The notes beneath the pieces are model-generated. The model was not told where the DNA came from. It saw only the letters and a program-made list of their open reading frames with translations, and searched no databases. A stretch of 30,452 nt of DNA from Hyphococcus sp. (lineage in GTDB: Bacteria > Pseudomonadota > Alphaproteobacteria > Caulobacterales > Parvularculaceae): the NCBI GenBank assembly GCA_021604585.1, contig BQJG01000045.1, positions 1-30,452 on the forward strand, read 5' to 3'. Every line of letters starts with the position of its first letter. Position 1 is the stretch's first letter. The position numbers and the translations under genes are program-made. Below, piece after piece: positions 16,938 through 23,951 of this stretch.

Positions 16938-16939
16938 GA
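16863..16939. repeat. Right attachment repeat (77-bp direct repeat, copy 2)
   Basis: Exact copy of 8215-8291. It marks the right boundary of the integrated element; sequence beyond 16939 belongs to the host chromosome. Confidence 0.93.
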
Positions 16940-17030
16940 ACAACAAATGCGAATGTTTGCGCCTGCGTCGAAGGGGTCGCTCTCTAACGGGAAAAAACTG
17001 GACGCGCAAGCCTTGGCGGGCGGCGCGACG

Positions 17031-17390
17031 TCAGGCCGCGACGACGCGCTCGATTTCGTATACGAGGTCTTTCAGATGGAAGGGTTTGGAAAGCACCTTC
17101 GCGTCTTCCGGCGCCTGATTGGCGGCGTTGAGCGCCACGGCGGCGAACCCGGTGATGAACATGATTTTCATTTCCGGATCGATTTCGGTCGCCCGGCGGG
17201 CCAACTCAATGCCATCCATGACGGGCATGACGATGTCCGTCAGCAAAAGGTCAAATTCTCGCAACTGCAACTCAGTGAGAGCCTCGTCTCCCTGTGAGGC
17301 GTCTATGACCGTATGTCCGGCCCGCTCCAGCGCTTTTTTAAGAAAGCGCCGCATGGAATCGTCATCTTCCGCCAATAGAATCGCCGCCAT
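17031..17390 (-). CDS. cpdR: CpdR-type single-domain response regulator
   Basis: A 119-residue receiver domain without output domain. In Caulobacter, unphosphorylated CpdR acts as an adaptor that brings ClpXP to the pole and primes it for degradation of cell-cycle proteins; the CckA-ChpT pathway phosphorylates it. The acidic pocket is E8-D9-D10, the phosphorylated Asp is D52 in LLLTDIVMPVMDGIELARRA, with T80 and K102 (VLSKP) as the other receiver residues. The stretches TDIVMPxMDGIELARRA and IMFITGFAAVALN are, from memory, nearly the same in Caulobacter CpdR, which makes the name more than a generic receiver call. It lies about 90 bases from the island boundary and is divergent from the next gene. 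Confidence 0.88.
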   Translation of the reverse strand: MAAILLAEDDDSMRRFLKKALERAGHTVIDASQGDEALTELQLREFDLLLTDIVMPVMDGIELARRATEIDPEMKIMFITGFAAVALNAANQAPEDAKVLSKPFHLKDLVYEIERVVAA

Positions 17391-17607
17391 TTACGCTAAC
17401 CCTTGTGTTTTCCGCCAAATCTGACGGAGCGTCTGTCCTATATGGGGATCGCAGCCACAGCCGACCCGCCGCTTATGATCAGCTTCTGCAAAAAACGCTC
17501 CGCTGAAGCGCGCATTAACGTTATGGCCTTAACGAATCCTGCAAGTTCAAGCTAACATGCCGTAAGTCGTTTTGAATTCAAGTCTCAGGGAGCTCACCAG
17601 ACCAGTA

Positions 17608-18513
17608 ATGCCGCAAGAAACCGGGACAAACAGCTTGTTTTCGCCGCGCCGCGCCATCGAGGTGCTGGCGCCGGCGGCTGTGCGCTCGCCACTGGTCTTC
17701 GCCTCGCCGCATTCTGGGCGCGATTATCCGGGCGAGTTGCTACGCAATTCCCGCCTCGACCATCACGCCCTGCGCCAGTCGGAGGACAGCTATGTGGACC
17801 TATTGTTCGACGAAGCGCCGCATTTTGGCGCACCGCTGCTGAGGGCCTTGTTTCCACGCGCTTTTGTTGATGTGAACCGGTCGAGAGACGAGCTCGACCC
17901 GCGTATGTTCGCCGATGACGTGCCGAAATCGGCTGATTGCCATTCAAGCCGGGTGATCGCCGGTCTTGGGGTTATTCCCCGTATTGTCGCCGATGGTCAG
18001 GATATATATGGGCGAAAGCTCTATTATCTCGACGCCAAAAGACGGCTTTCTGCTTGTTATGATCCCTATCACGCAGCCTTGGGCGGTCTGATTGAGGATG
18101 CCCGGGCGCATTTTGGCTGCGCCATTCTGATTGACTGCCACTCGATGCCGTCGGCGGGCGGTGCGCCGTTCCGGCCGGGAGAGCCCCGGATCGACTTTGT
18201 CTTGGGGGATCGTTTCGGATCCTCTTGCGCACCCTCGATCATCCGTTTCGTAGAGGATGCATTGACCGGCTTCGGTTATCAGGTTGCCCGGAATGCGCCT
18301 TATGCGGGTGGCTATGTGGCGACATCTTATGGCCGACCGCGGGGCGGAGTTCATGCGCTGCAGATCGAAATTAATCGCGCTCTTTATCTGGATGAGCGCC
18401 GTATCGCCCGCACTGGCGGGTTCGAGCCGTTGCGGCAAAATATGATCCAGTTGATGGGGCGGCTGACGGCGTTTGACGCAGACGACCTTAGAGTCCCCCA
18501 AGCGGCCGAATAA
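17608..18513 (+). CDS. N-formylglutamate amidohydrolase-family protein
   Basis: Members hydrolyse N-formylglutamate (last step of one histidine degradation route) or related N-acyl amino acids; the zinc-type active site is suggested by SPHSGRDYP near residues 33-41, DCHSMPS in the middle and the C-terminal ALQIEINRALYLDE. The ATG at 17608 gives 301 residues; a TTG at 17572 is a possible earlier start, and neither has a strong ribosome site. No hut genes are near, so the physiological substrate is open. It is divergent from cpdR, an arrangement I recall from other alphaproteobacteria. A convergent small RNA candidate ends 12 bases after its stop. Confidence 0.85.
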   Translation: MPQETGTNSLFSPRRAIEVLAPAAVRSPLVFASPHSGRDYPGELLRNSRLDHHALRQSEDSYVDLLFDEAPHFGAPLLRALFPRAFVDVNRSRDELDPRMFADDVPKSADCHSSRVIAGLGVIPRIVADGQDIYGRKLYYLDAKRRLSACYDPYHAALGGLIEDARAHFGCAILIDCHSMPSAGGAPFRPGEPRIDFVLGDRFGSSCAPSIIRFVEDALTGFGYQVARNAPYAGGYVATSYGRPRGGVHALQIEINRALYLDERRIARTGGFEPLRQNMIQLMGRLTAFDADDLRVPQAAE

Positions 18514-18524
18514 ATTCTCTCGAC

Positions 18525-18607
18525 AAAAAAAGGCCGCAGATGAATCTGCGGCCGAAGTTGATAGGGAGGAAACGCCCAGGAACTGGGCAGCAGCGCCGAA
18601 GCGCTGC
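18525..18607 (-). ncRNA. Candidate trans-acting sRNA with exposed CCUCCC motif
   Basis: On the minus strand, a promoter-like sequence is followed by an RNA of about 83 nt: a hairpin GCAGCGC-UUCG-GCGCUGC (18590-18607), a second hairpin GCCCAG-UUC-CUGGGC (18574-18588), an unpaired stretch with UUUCCUCCCUAUCAACUUC, and a perfect nine-base terminator stem GGCCGCAGA/UCUGCGGCC (18532-18553) with a run of seven U. The single-stranded CCUCCC could pair with Shine-Dalgarno sequences. This layout resembles alphaproteobacterial sRNAs with CU-rich anti-SD motifs such as the suhB/alpha-r14 families; membership was not tested. No protein gene lies on this strand that the terminator could serve. Confidence 0.78.
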
Positions 18608-18613
18608 CTGACC

Positions 18614-18643
18614 GTTATAGACCAAGACTCCGCTGCGATGCAA
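18614..18643 (-). promoter_or_regulatory. Promoter of the sRNA candidate
   Basis: Read on the minus strand, TTGCAT (18638-18643) and TATAAC (18614-18619) are separated by 18 bases, a good sigma-70 spacing. The expected start is near 18607, exactly where the first hairpin of the RNA begins. Confidence 0.65.
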
Positions 18644-18663
18644 CATAAATATTGCAACGCAGC
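18632..18663. promoter_or_regulatory. Inverted repeat overlapping the sRNA -35 box, possible operator
   Basis: GCTGCGATGCAA (18632-18643) and TTGCAACGCAGC (18652-18663) are inverse copies with one mismatch, eight bases apart. The left arm contains the -35 hexamer of the sRNA promoter, so a protein bound here would affect its transcription. The protein is unknown. Confidence 0.5.
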
Positions 18664-18839
18664 ATGAAGATTCTGGGTGATATTTTGCGAAAAAGCGGCG
18701 GTTTTGCTGACCTTCGCGGTGCGAAAGTCGCCAATCAGCCCGTCACGGGGATGTCGGGCGATTGTCAAATCCATCGCGGCGTCGTAGGCCACCCGATCCT
18801 GATCGAGGTCACCCCCAGCAAAATGAGGCAGGTTCCCGC

Positions 18840-20021
18840 ATGAGCGACAAACAGGCGCAATCGGACAAACCGGAAAAGAAAAAAAGCACGCTTGGCCGGA
18901 TTGGTTCCGGGGTCGGACGGTTAACGCGTCCGAAGCGGCGCTTTGACATGCCGAAAGGCGGGCAGAGCCTGCGGGTGGTGATTGCGACCGATGCCTGGAA
19001 GCCGCAACTCAATGGTGTTGTCAGAACGCTTGATACGCTCGGCAACATTCTCACCGATTTTGGCAATGAGGTTTTGTACATCACACCGAACGACTTCCGC
19101 TCTGTGCCGCTGCCGTCTTATCCGGAAATCCGGTTGTCGCTACTGCCTAACCGCAAGGTTGCCAAACTGATCAACGATTTTCAGCCGGACGCCGTCCACA
19201 TCGCAACCGAAGGACCGATCGGACGCGCAGCTCGCCGCTTTTGTAAACGCCGCGGTTATCCATTCACCACAAGCTTTCACACGCGCTTCGCGGAGTATGC
19301 AAATGAGCGCTGGAAAGTGCCCACCAGTTGGGGCTACGGCATTTTGAAAGACTTCCACAAAGACGGCGAGACCATGATGGTCGCCACGCCGGGACTCGTC
19401 ACTGAGCTGAAGGAGCGCGGTTTCACCAACATGAAATTATGGGCGCGCGGTGTTGATCTGAAGCAATTTGTGCCCGGCGATCGCGCCTTTCTTGATCAGC
19501 ATGCGCGTCCGGTGTTTTTGTATGTGGGCCGTCTCGCGGTTGAAAAAAGCATCGAGGACTTTCTCGAAGCGGATCTGCCCGGAACCAAAGTGGTTGTGGG
19601 CGAAGGGCCTCAACGCGCAGAGCTTGAAGAAAGGTATAAAGACGCTGTCTTTACAGGTCCAAAATACGGCGAAGAGCTGACCAAATACTATCAGGCCGCG
19701 GATGTTTTTGTATTTCCGTCGCGCACCGACACGTTCGGTTTGGTGAATGTCGAAGCGCTCGCTTGCGGCGTGCCGGTGGCGGCGTATCCCGTTCGCGGGC
19801 CGCTGGAGATTCTCGACGGCGCGCCAGCGGGTTGTGGGGCTATGGATGAAGACCTGACCAAGGCGTGTCTCACTGCTTATGAAAGCCGCGATCCCGAGGC
19901 TTGCCGCAAATGGGCGGAGAATTTCTCGTGGGAAGCTGCGTCACGACAGTTCATCGCGAATCTCGAAACACCCGGCTTTGACGAAAACTTCTGGCTTCGC
20001 TCAGCAAAGATGATCGACTGA
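18840..20021 (+). CDS. GT4-type glycosyltransferase (group 1)
   Basis: A 393-residue GT-B fold enzyme. The ATG at 18840 is preferred over an upstream TTG at 18762. After a basic, Lys-rich start the core begins with RVVIATDAWKPQLNGVVRTL, the donor-domain loop of this family; further marks are VHIATEGPIG, SFHTRFAEY, YVGRLAVEKS and the C-terminal nucleotide-sugar site PSRTDTFGLVNVEALACGVP with its E-x7-E pattern. These resemble the alpha-mannosyl/glucosyl transferases that act on diacylglycerol lipids (MgtA and SqdX-like). A glycolipid product is plausible, and sqdB stands at the left window edge, but acceptor and sugar cannot be decided here. Confidence 0.88.
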   Translation: MSDKQAQSDKPEKKKSTLGRIGSGVGRLTRPKRRFDMPKGGQSLRVVIATDAWKPQLNGVVRTLDTLGNILTDFGNEVLYITPNDFRSVPLPSYPEIRLSLLPNRKVAKLINDFQPDAVHIATEGPIGRAARRFCKRRGYPFTTSFHTRFAEYANERWKVPTSWGYGILKDFHKDGETMMVATPGLVTELKERGFTNMKLWARGVDLKQFVPGDRAFLDQHARPVFLYVGRLAVEKSIEDFLEADLPGTKVVVGEGPQRAELEERYKDAVFTGPKYGEELTKYYQAADVFVFPSRTDTFGLVNVEALACGVPVAAYPVRGPLEILDGAPAGCGAMDEDLTKACLTAYESRDPEACRKWAENFSWEAASRQFIANLETPGFDENFWLRSAKMID

Positions 20022-20214
20022 CACTGTTCCAAAAAGATACAGTCTAAGCCCATAAAAGATAAAGCGGGCACGTCATTACATCCTGCGAGAGATGAAATCG
20101 CGTTTTAGGCGAACATTTTCCCGCCATTTCACGCTAGCGGCACGACCCTTGCGTTCCTTCTACACGAAATTAACGGCGCAAAGGGGCGCAGTGGTTGTGA
20201 GTGGAGTAGGGACG

Positions 20215-20607
20215 ATGGCGCATCCGATTGACGTACATGTGGGCAGGCGATTGCGGCAGCGCCGCCGGCTCTTGGGCTTGACCCAGGAGAAGCTTGCGCA
20301 GGCGGTGGATATCCGCTTTCAGCAAATTCAGAAATATGAGAGCGGATCAAATCGCATCTCCGCCTCACGGCTTTGGTCGCTGGCGATGGCCCTTGAAGTG
20401 TCGATTACCTATTTCTTTGAAGGGATCAACGGCGCCGAACCAAAGCTGGATTACGATTTGAAAGCCGATTTTGGTTTTGCTGAGGCGCCGGCGGAAGGTC
20501 TTCTGGACGAAAAAGAAACCATGGATCTGGTGCGTTATTACTATCAATTAAACGAGGAACCACGCCGGCGCCTGCTCGATCTGGCGCGGGCGCTTTCCGA
20601 GAACTAG
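20215..20607 (+). CDS. XRE-family helix-turn-helix regulator
   Basis: A 130-residue DNA-binding protein. The ATG at 20215 is chosen because the conserved family start MAHPIDVHVGRRLRQRR begins there and GGAG/AGGGA lies directly upstream; a longer frame exists to 20092. The helix-turn-helix covers about residues 10-65 (LGLTQEKLAQAVDIRFQQIQ, then KYESGSNRISASRLWSLAMAL), followed by FFEG and a short helical C-terminal part (DLVRYYYQLNEEPRRRLLDL). This type is widespread in alphaproteobacteria, often in many copies. Targets are unknown. It precedes hisN by 66 bases on the same strand. Confidence 0.9.
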   Translation: MAHPIDVHVGRRLRQRRRLLGLTQEKLAQAVDIRFQQIQKYESGSNRISASRLWSLAMALEVSITYFFEGINGAEPKLDYDLKADFGFAEAPAEGLLDEKETMDLVRYYYQLNEEPRRRLLDLARALSEN

Positions 20608-20641
20608 AAATTTTCCGCCCTCCGAGACGAGGACCTTGCAC

Positions 20642-20676
20642 CATGGCGCGGCGATCATCATGATCGCTGCGCCATG
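20642..20676 (+). promoter_or_regulatory. Long hairpin enclosing the hisN start codon, with two mini reading frames
   Basis: CATGGCGCGGCGATCA (20642-20657) and TGATCGCTGCGCCATG (20661-20676) form a 16-base stem with one G-U pair and a three-base loop. The hisN ATG (20674) is the last part of the stem. A preceding AGGA (20630-20633) serves an ATG at 20643 that reads only MARRSS then stop; another ATG at 20660 reads MIAAP and stops at the TGA overlapping the hisN ATG (ATGA). Confidence 0.65.
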
Positions 20677-21495
20677 ACTTTTTCAGAACAAGAAATTTCA
20701 GAATTTTCCGCCTTTGCAGAATGGCTTGCGGATGCTGCGCGATCAGAGACGCTGACGCGTTTTCGAAAAGGTGCGGCCATCTTCAATAAGGCCGGCCAGA
20801 TACCTGATTTGGGGTTCGATCCCGTCACCGATGCGGATCGCGAGGCCGAGCGCGTCATGCGTAAGATGATCGAAAGCGTTTATCCTTCGCACGGCGTGCT
20901 TGGCGAAGAGTTCGGCGAAACGGCAAAGGAAAGCCCTTGGCGCTGGGTGCTCGATCCGGTGGACGGCACGCGCGCTTTTATGTGCGGCGTCCCGAGCTGG
21001 GCGACGCTGATTGCGCTCGAATTTGACGGCAGGCCTGTGCTGGGGCTTATCGATCAGCCTTTCACTCTGGAAAGATGGATTGGTGTTAGCGGCAAGGCCT
21101 CCCACACACGCAATGAAACCCGCGCTACGGCCGTCACGAGCGGATGCCGCGATATTGCCAAGGCGCGCATTTCAACAACAGATCCGTTGGCGACGGCATA
21201 TTTTTCCGACGCTGAAGAGGCGGCTTTCGCACGCGTCGCCAAGGCGTCACGGGTCGCGCGCTATTCGCTCGACGCATATGCTTATGGATTACTGGCGATT
21301 GGCGAAATTGATCTTGTTATTGAGAGCAACTTGAAACGCCACGACTATGCAGCGCTGATTCCTGTCGTTGAGGGCGCAGGTGGCGTTGTCAGCGATTGGA
21401 AAGGCAAGACGCCGGGGTCAGATGATACTGGCGAGCTGATCGCCTCAGCGACTCCAGAGCTGCACGAAGCCGCGCTCGCGGTGCTAGCTGACTAA
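20674..21495 (+). CDS. hisN: Histidinol-phosphatase, inositol monophosphatase family (HisN)
   Basis: Mg-dependent phosphatase of the IMPase fold; in alphaproteobacteria this branch dephosphorylates histidinol phosphate in histidine synthesis. The 273-residue protein has FDPVTDADREAE near 48-59, GEEFGE near 77-82, the metal motif WVLDPVDGTRAFMCGVPSWA near 91-110 and the C-terminal HDYAALIPVVEGAGG near 224-238. The VTDADREAE and FMCGVPSW forms favour HisN over SuhB-type enzymes, and a separate SuhB-like gene is present at 24808. Its start codon lies in a strong hairpin, suggesting coupled or controlled translation. It ends one base from the convergent hydrolase gene. Confidence 0.85.
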   Translation: MTFSEQEISEFSAFAEWLADAARSETLTRFRKGAAIFNKAGQIPDLGFDPVTDADREAERVMRKMIESVYPSHGVLGEEFGETAKESPWRWVLDPVDGTRAFMCGVPSWATLIALEFDGRPVLGLIDQPFTLERWIGVSGKASHTRNETRATAVTSGCRDIAKARISTTDPLATAYFSDAEEAAFARVAKASRVARYSLDAYAYGLLAIGEIDLVIESNLKRHDYAALIPVVEGAGGVVSDWKGKTPGSDDTGELIASATPELHEAALAVLAD

Positions 21496-21501
21496 GTCAG
21501 C
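21487..21501. repeat. Palindrome at the convergent stop codons of hisN and the hydrolase gene
   Basis: GCTGACT-A-AGTCAGC is perfectly symmetrical and contains both stop codons (TAA of hisN on plus, TGA of the hydrolase on minus). No T tract on either side, so its role as a bidirectional terminator is doubtful. Confidence 0.5.
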
Positions 21502-22429
21502 CAGCCAACACAGGCGCAACAAACTCGTCAAACGCCTTGAAATAAAGCTCGCGAATGGAATCGCGCTCCATCATGATTTCATGCAGTGCGCCGGGAATGG
21601 TCTTGAGCGATATGTTCTTGCTAGCGGCGGCGATCGTCGCGTGATCGGCTCCATCAATTTGCTGCTCATTGCCGGCCGTAACGATCATCACGGGTATGCG
21701 CATATTTGAAAGTGCGCTTTCAGCGTGAATGGCTGCGCTCGCTTTCATCGCGTCATGGACCCAGCCATAGGTGGGTGTTGTGGACGCGGCCTCGGGCTTG
21801 GCCAATTTCAAATCGCGAAATCTCGCATGGCGTGTCTTGTCGCTAGTGAAAATATTGCCGTCAAAAATCTCCGCATGATCTTTCGCGCGGGCTGTTTCCG
21901 CCCGGGCGAAGCCAATGGCGCAAGCCGCCGCTGAAGCGACGCCGAGAATTTTGTTCTGAGCTTCCGGAAACAATCGCGTCATGGGCGCACACAACACGGC
22001 TCGCGCAAACCCGTCATAGCCTTGCGACAGAAGCAATAAAGCCGGAAGCCCGCCCATTGAATGAGTCATTAATATATAAGGTCCGCCAAAGCGCGGTTTT
22101 ACATGGCCTTCGGTGAAAACGCGCAGATCATCGCTGAGTGTTTGAAAATATCCGCGCCATTTCGATGCGCGTACGCTGGTCCGGTCTGACAAACCCTGTC
22201 CGCGCCAGTCAATCATAGCGACGTTCAGTCCGCGCCGGTTTAAGTCGCGTATGGTCTCGAAATATTTTTCGATGAATTCCGACCAGCCTGTAACCAGAAC
22301 GACCGTGCCGCACGCGTTCTGCACTGGGAAAAAGCCTGCGCGCAGGCTTGCGCCATCATGCGCAGTGATATTTTCCAGACTGGCGCTGTCTGGGACCGGA
22401 TTGTCGGCGATATCAATAAAATCGGTCAT
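21497..22429 (-). CDS. Alpha/beta hydrolase, lysophospholipase-like
   Basis: A 310-residue serine hydrolase of the monoacylglycerol lipase/PldB type. Visible active-site marks: the nucleophile Ser124 in MTHSMGG (121-127), IDWRGQGLSDR at 73-83 typical of this family, and the catalytic His283 in GALHEIMMERD near the end; the acid is probably in the IDGADH region. No signal peptide, so cytoplasmic. Its ATG overlaps the stop of the upstream SCP2-like gene by four bases (ATGA), so the two are translationally coupled. Together with the methyltransferase-like lipoprotein this forms a three-gene unit. Substrate likely a lipid ester, by family. Confidence 0.87.
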   Translation of the reverse strand: MTDFIDIADNPVPDSASLENITAHDGASLRAGFFPVQNACGTVVLVTGWSEFIEKYFETIRDLNRRGLNVAMIDWRGQGLSDRTSVRASKWRGYFQTLSDDLRVFTEGHVKPRFGGPYILMTHSMGGLPALLLLSQGYDGFARAVLCAPMTRLFPEAQNKILGVASAAACAIGFARAETARAKDHAEIFDGNIFTSDKTRHARFRDLKLAKPEAASTTPTYGWVHDAMKASAAIHAESALSNMRIPVMIVTAGNEQQIDGADHATIAAASKNISLKTIPGALHEIMMERDSIRELYFKAFDEFVAPVLAG

Positions 22430-22743
22430 CGGCTTTCCCCCAACGCAATTCGGGACATGACGCTCATATCGCCAGTGATTAAAACGCGGCCAGACACATA
22501 TGCGCTTTCAAAGGCCCGAGCGCTAGCAGTTGCGCGTGTAAGCGCTTCACGGGCGCCGCTCCACAAGCAGGCAACCTCGACCCCGTCAGGTTGAGAATTT
22601 AGAATCTTTGGCGGATTTTCTCGGCCATCGATCCACAAAGGCGGTCCCGTATCCGGTGCGAGCTTCAAAACAGCGCCAAACGCAGCGGCGAAATTTTTTT
22701 TCACCGCTGCGGTGAGCGCATCATTATCAGATTCGTCTGACAC
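22426..22743 (-). CDS. SCP2-like small protein
   Basis: A protein of about 105 residues starting with GTG at 22743, just after the upstream stop; a GTG at 22776 overlapping that gene would add 11 residues. The C-terminus SGRVLITGDMSVMSRI matches the end of sterol carrier protein 2 domains (GxxxxxGDMxxxxxL), and PPLWIDG with VACLWSGA fits the beta strands before it. SCP2 domains bind lipids or acyl-CoA in a hydrophobic tunnel. The short length covers just one such domain. Its four-base overlap with the lipid-type hydrolase gene supports a joint role in lipid handling. Family call is by pattern memory. Confidence 0.65.
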   Translation of the reverse strand: MSDESDNDALTAAVKKNFAAAFGAVLKLAPDTGPPLWIDGRENPPKILNSQPDGVEVACLWSGAREALTRATASARAFESAYVSGRVLITGDMSVMSRIALGESR

Positions 22744-22759
22744 GAACTCGGCTCTTTTG

Positions 22760-23665
22760 TTATTCCAGCAAGGCACCGTCCGCTGCGAGAGGCTTGCGGA
22801 ATTTGAGCGTCATGCGGTCGCTTTCGCCAATCATATCATATTTTGCGCGATCAAAGCTTGGGTCATCTTGGCCGCGCACAGCCGATGAGCGGCGCACGGG
22901 CGGCAAAGTCCAGACGCCGAACGGATGATTTTTGGTGTCGGCCTCGTTTGCGTTCACTTCTGAAGATGAATCGAATTCAAATCCCGCAGCGGCGGCAAGC
23001 GCCTTCACATCATCCGTATACACATAGCCGGATGTGCCGTTATCCGGAGATGTAGAACCATCTGCGCGGTGTTCGACCACGCCCAGAACACCGCCGGGCT
23101 TAAGCGCATTAAAGAATTCGTTGAAGTTCGCCTGCGCGGAGCCGTTCATTTGCCAATTGTGCACATTGCGGAAAGTGAGAACGGCGTCAGCGGAGCCTGG
23201 CGGCGCGATATGGTGGCCTTCGCCCAAGGCTGTCATTTCGACATCGCCATAGATTTCCGGATGATTCACATAGGTTTCGCGATAGCTGGCAAGCGCCGCA
23301 AGGGCCCGTTCGCTGGCGCCCTCTGAAGGGAAGCCAGCTGCATAGAACTTTCCGCCGCCGGTTTTCAGATAAGGTGCAATCACCTGGCTGTACCAGCCGC
23401 CGCCCGGCGACACTTCGACGACGGTCATGCCCGGTTCCAGGCCAAAAAACATCAGGGTTTCGACAGGGTGACGATAGATGTCGCGCGCGCGCTCTTCCTC
23501 GGTGCGGTGATCGCCCGCCAGGATGGCGCTAATCTGTGAAGCGTTGTCCACAGGGGCCGCAGCCTGGTGGTCAGCCGCTGATGTTGCTGTTTTTTCGCCG
23601 CAAGCGCCCAAGGCGAGCGCAACGCCGAGTGTCATACCGGCGTAAAGCGCCGTTGCTTTCTTCAT
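22760..23665 (-). CDS. Predicted class I methyltransferase with lipoprotein signal
   Basis: The ATG at 23665 is chosen because it starts a lipoprotein signal peptide, MKKATALYAG onward, ending with the lipobox LGAC at Cys22. After a linker comes a SAM-methyltransferase-like fold: YRHPVETLMFFGLEPGMTVV, the motif I loop EVSPGGGWYSQVIAPYL, ADAVLTFRNVHNW and LKPGGVLGVVEHR. This matches what I know as COG4798 predicted methyltransferases, which often carry export signals. The 301-residue length is normal. SAM is not expected in the periplasm, so the substrate or cofactor is unclear. It is the first gene of the unit with the SCP2-like and hydrolase genes. Confidence 0.85.
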   Translation of the reverse strand: MKKATALYAGMTLGVALALGACGEKTATSAADHQAAAPVDNASQISAILAGDHRTEEERARDIYRHPVETLMFFGLEPGMTVVEVSPGGGWYSQVIAPYLKTGGGKFYAAGFPSEGASERALAALASYRETYVNHPEIYGDVEMTALGEGHHIAPPGSADAVLTFRNVHNWQMNGSAQANFNEFFNALKPGGVLGVVEHRADGSTSPDNGTSGYVYTDDVKALAAAAGFEFDSSSEVNANEADTKNHPFGVWTLPPVRRSSAVRGQDDPSFDRAKYDMIGESDRMTLKFRKPLAADGALLE

Positions 23666-23794
23666 TGAAGCAGGTCTCCCGTGTTGATGTCCGGCGGCCC
23701 CAATAACATGGTTTTCGCGGGCGTCGAATGGACCTCTGTCTTCATTGGCGGACACAACTGGTTGAGCCCGAGGCGGCGAGTGGTGAATTTGGGC

Positions 23795-23822
23795 CTTGAA
23801 CTCGTATTTCCGGCGCCTATCT
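23795..23822 (+). promoter_or_regulatory. RpoH (sigma-32) promoter of hsp20
   Basis: CTTG at 23795-23798 (CTTGAA) and CCTATCT at 23816-23822 with 17 bases between fit the alphaproteobacterial heat-shock consensus CTTG-N16-18-CYTATNT. The predicted start near 23830 gives a leader of about 120 bases before the hsp20 ATG. Confidence 0.8.
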
Positions 23823-23839
23823 CGAACTCAGACGGAGGC

Positions 23840-23951
23840 CAGACGGCTCTGTCTGCGTCTATTCCGGCCGTAAGGCGGAAAAGCTGATTTCGGCCACGAG
23901 GCCGGTTCGGGCGCGTTTTCAACCTCGCTTGACTCAAGGAGGAACAAGCAC
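23840..23951 (+). promoter_or_regulatory. ROSE-type RNA thermometer in the hsp20 leader
   Basis: Four stems are visible: CAGAC/GTCTG (about 23840-23855), TTCCG(G)CC/GGCGGAA (23862-23880), CGGCC-ACGA-GGCCG (23891-23904), and last CCTC-G-CTTG/CAAG-GAGG (23923-23942) with a three-base loop. The last stem hides the ribosome site AAGGAGG and has a single bulged G in the anti-SD strand; its UCGCU matches the conserved U(U/C)GCU of ROSE elements, which melt at heat-shock temperature. Confidence 0.82.

Larger units (their letters stand above)
8215..16939. mobile_element. Integrated element in tRNA-Val(GAC), about 8.7 kb
   Basis: Two identical 77-base direct repeats, each containing a complete tRNA-Val gene, bound this segment. 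A tyrosine integrase starts about 105 bases inside the right repeat and reads inward, the usual arrangement for tRNA-integrated islands. Inside are a phage/plasmid-type helicase, repeats near that gene, and cargo of envelope-type proteins. The inside looks clearly lower in G+C than the flanking genes (for example, line 11281-11340 is 23 of 60 G or C, line 29881-29940 is 38 of 60). No capsid, terminase, relaxase or conjugation genes were recognised, so it is a satellite-like or mobilisable element, or a remnant of a larger one. Confidence 0.9.

Noticed and set aside
17515..17540. Possible CtrA box with two TTAA elements upstream of cpdR and the amidohydrolase gene
   Set aside because: The spacing is ten bases instead of the seven in the TTAA-N7-TTAA consensus.
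17944..18792. A 282-residue minus-strand frame opposite the amidohydrolase gene
   Set aside because: It is antisense to a clear gene, has no family features and crosses the sRNA candidate; a shadow frame.
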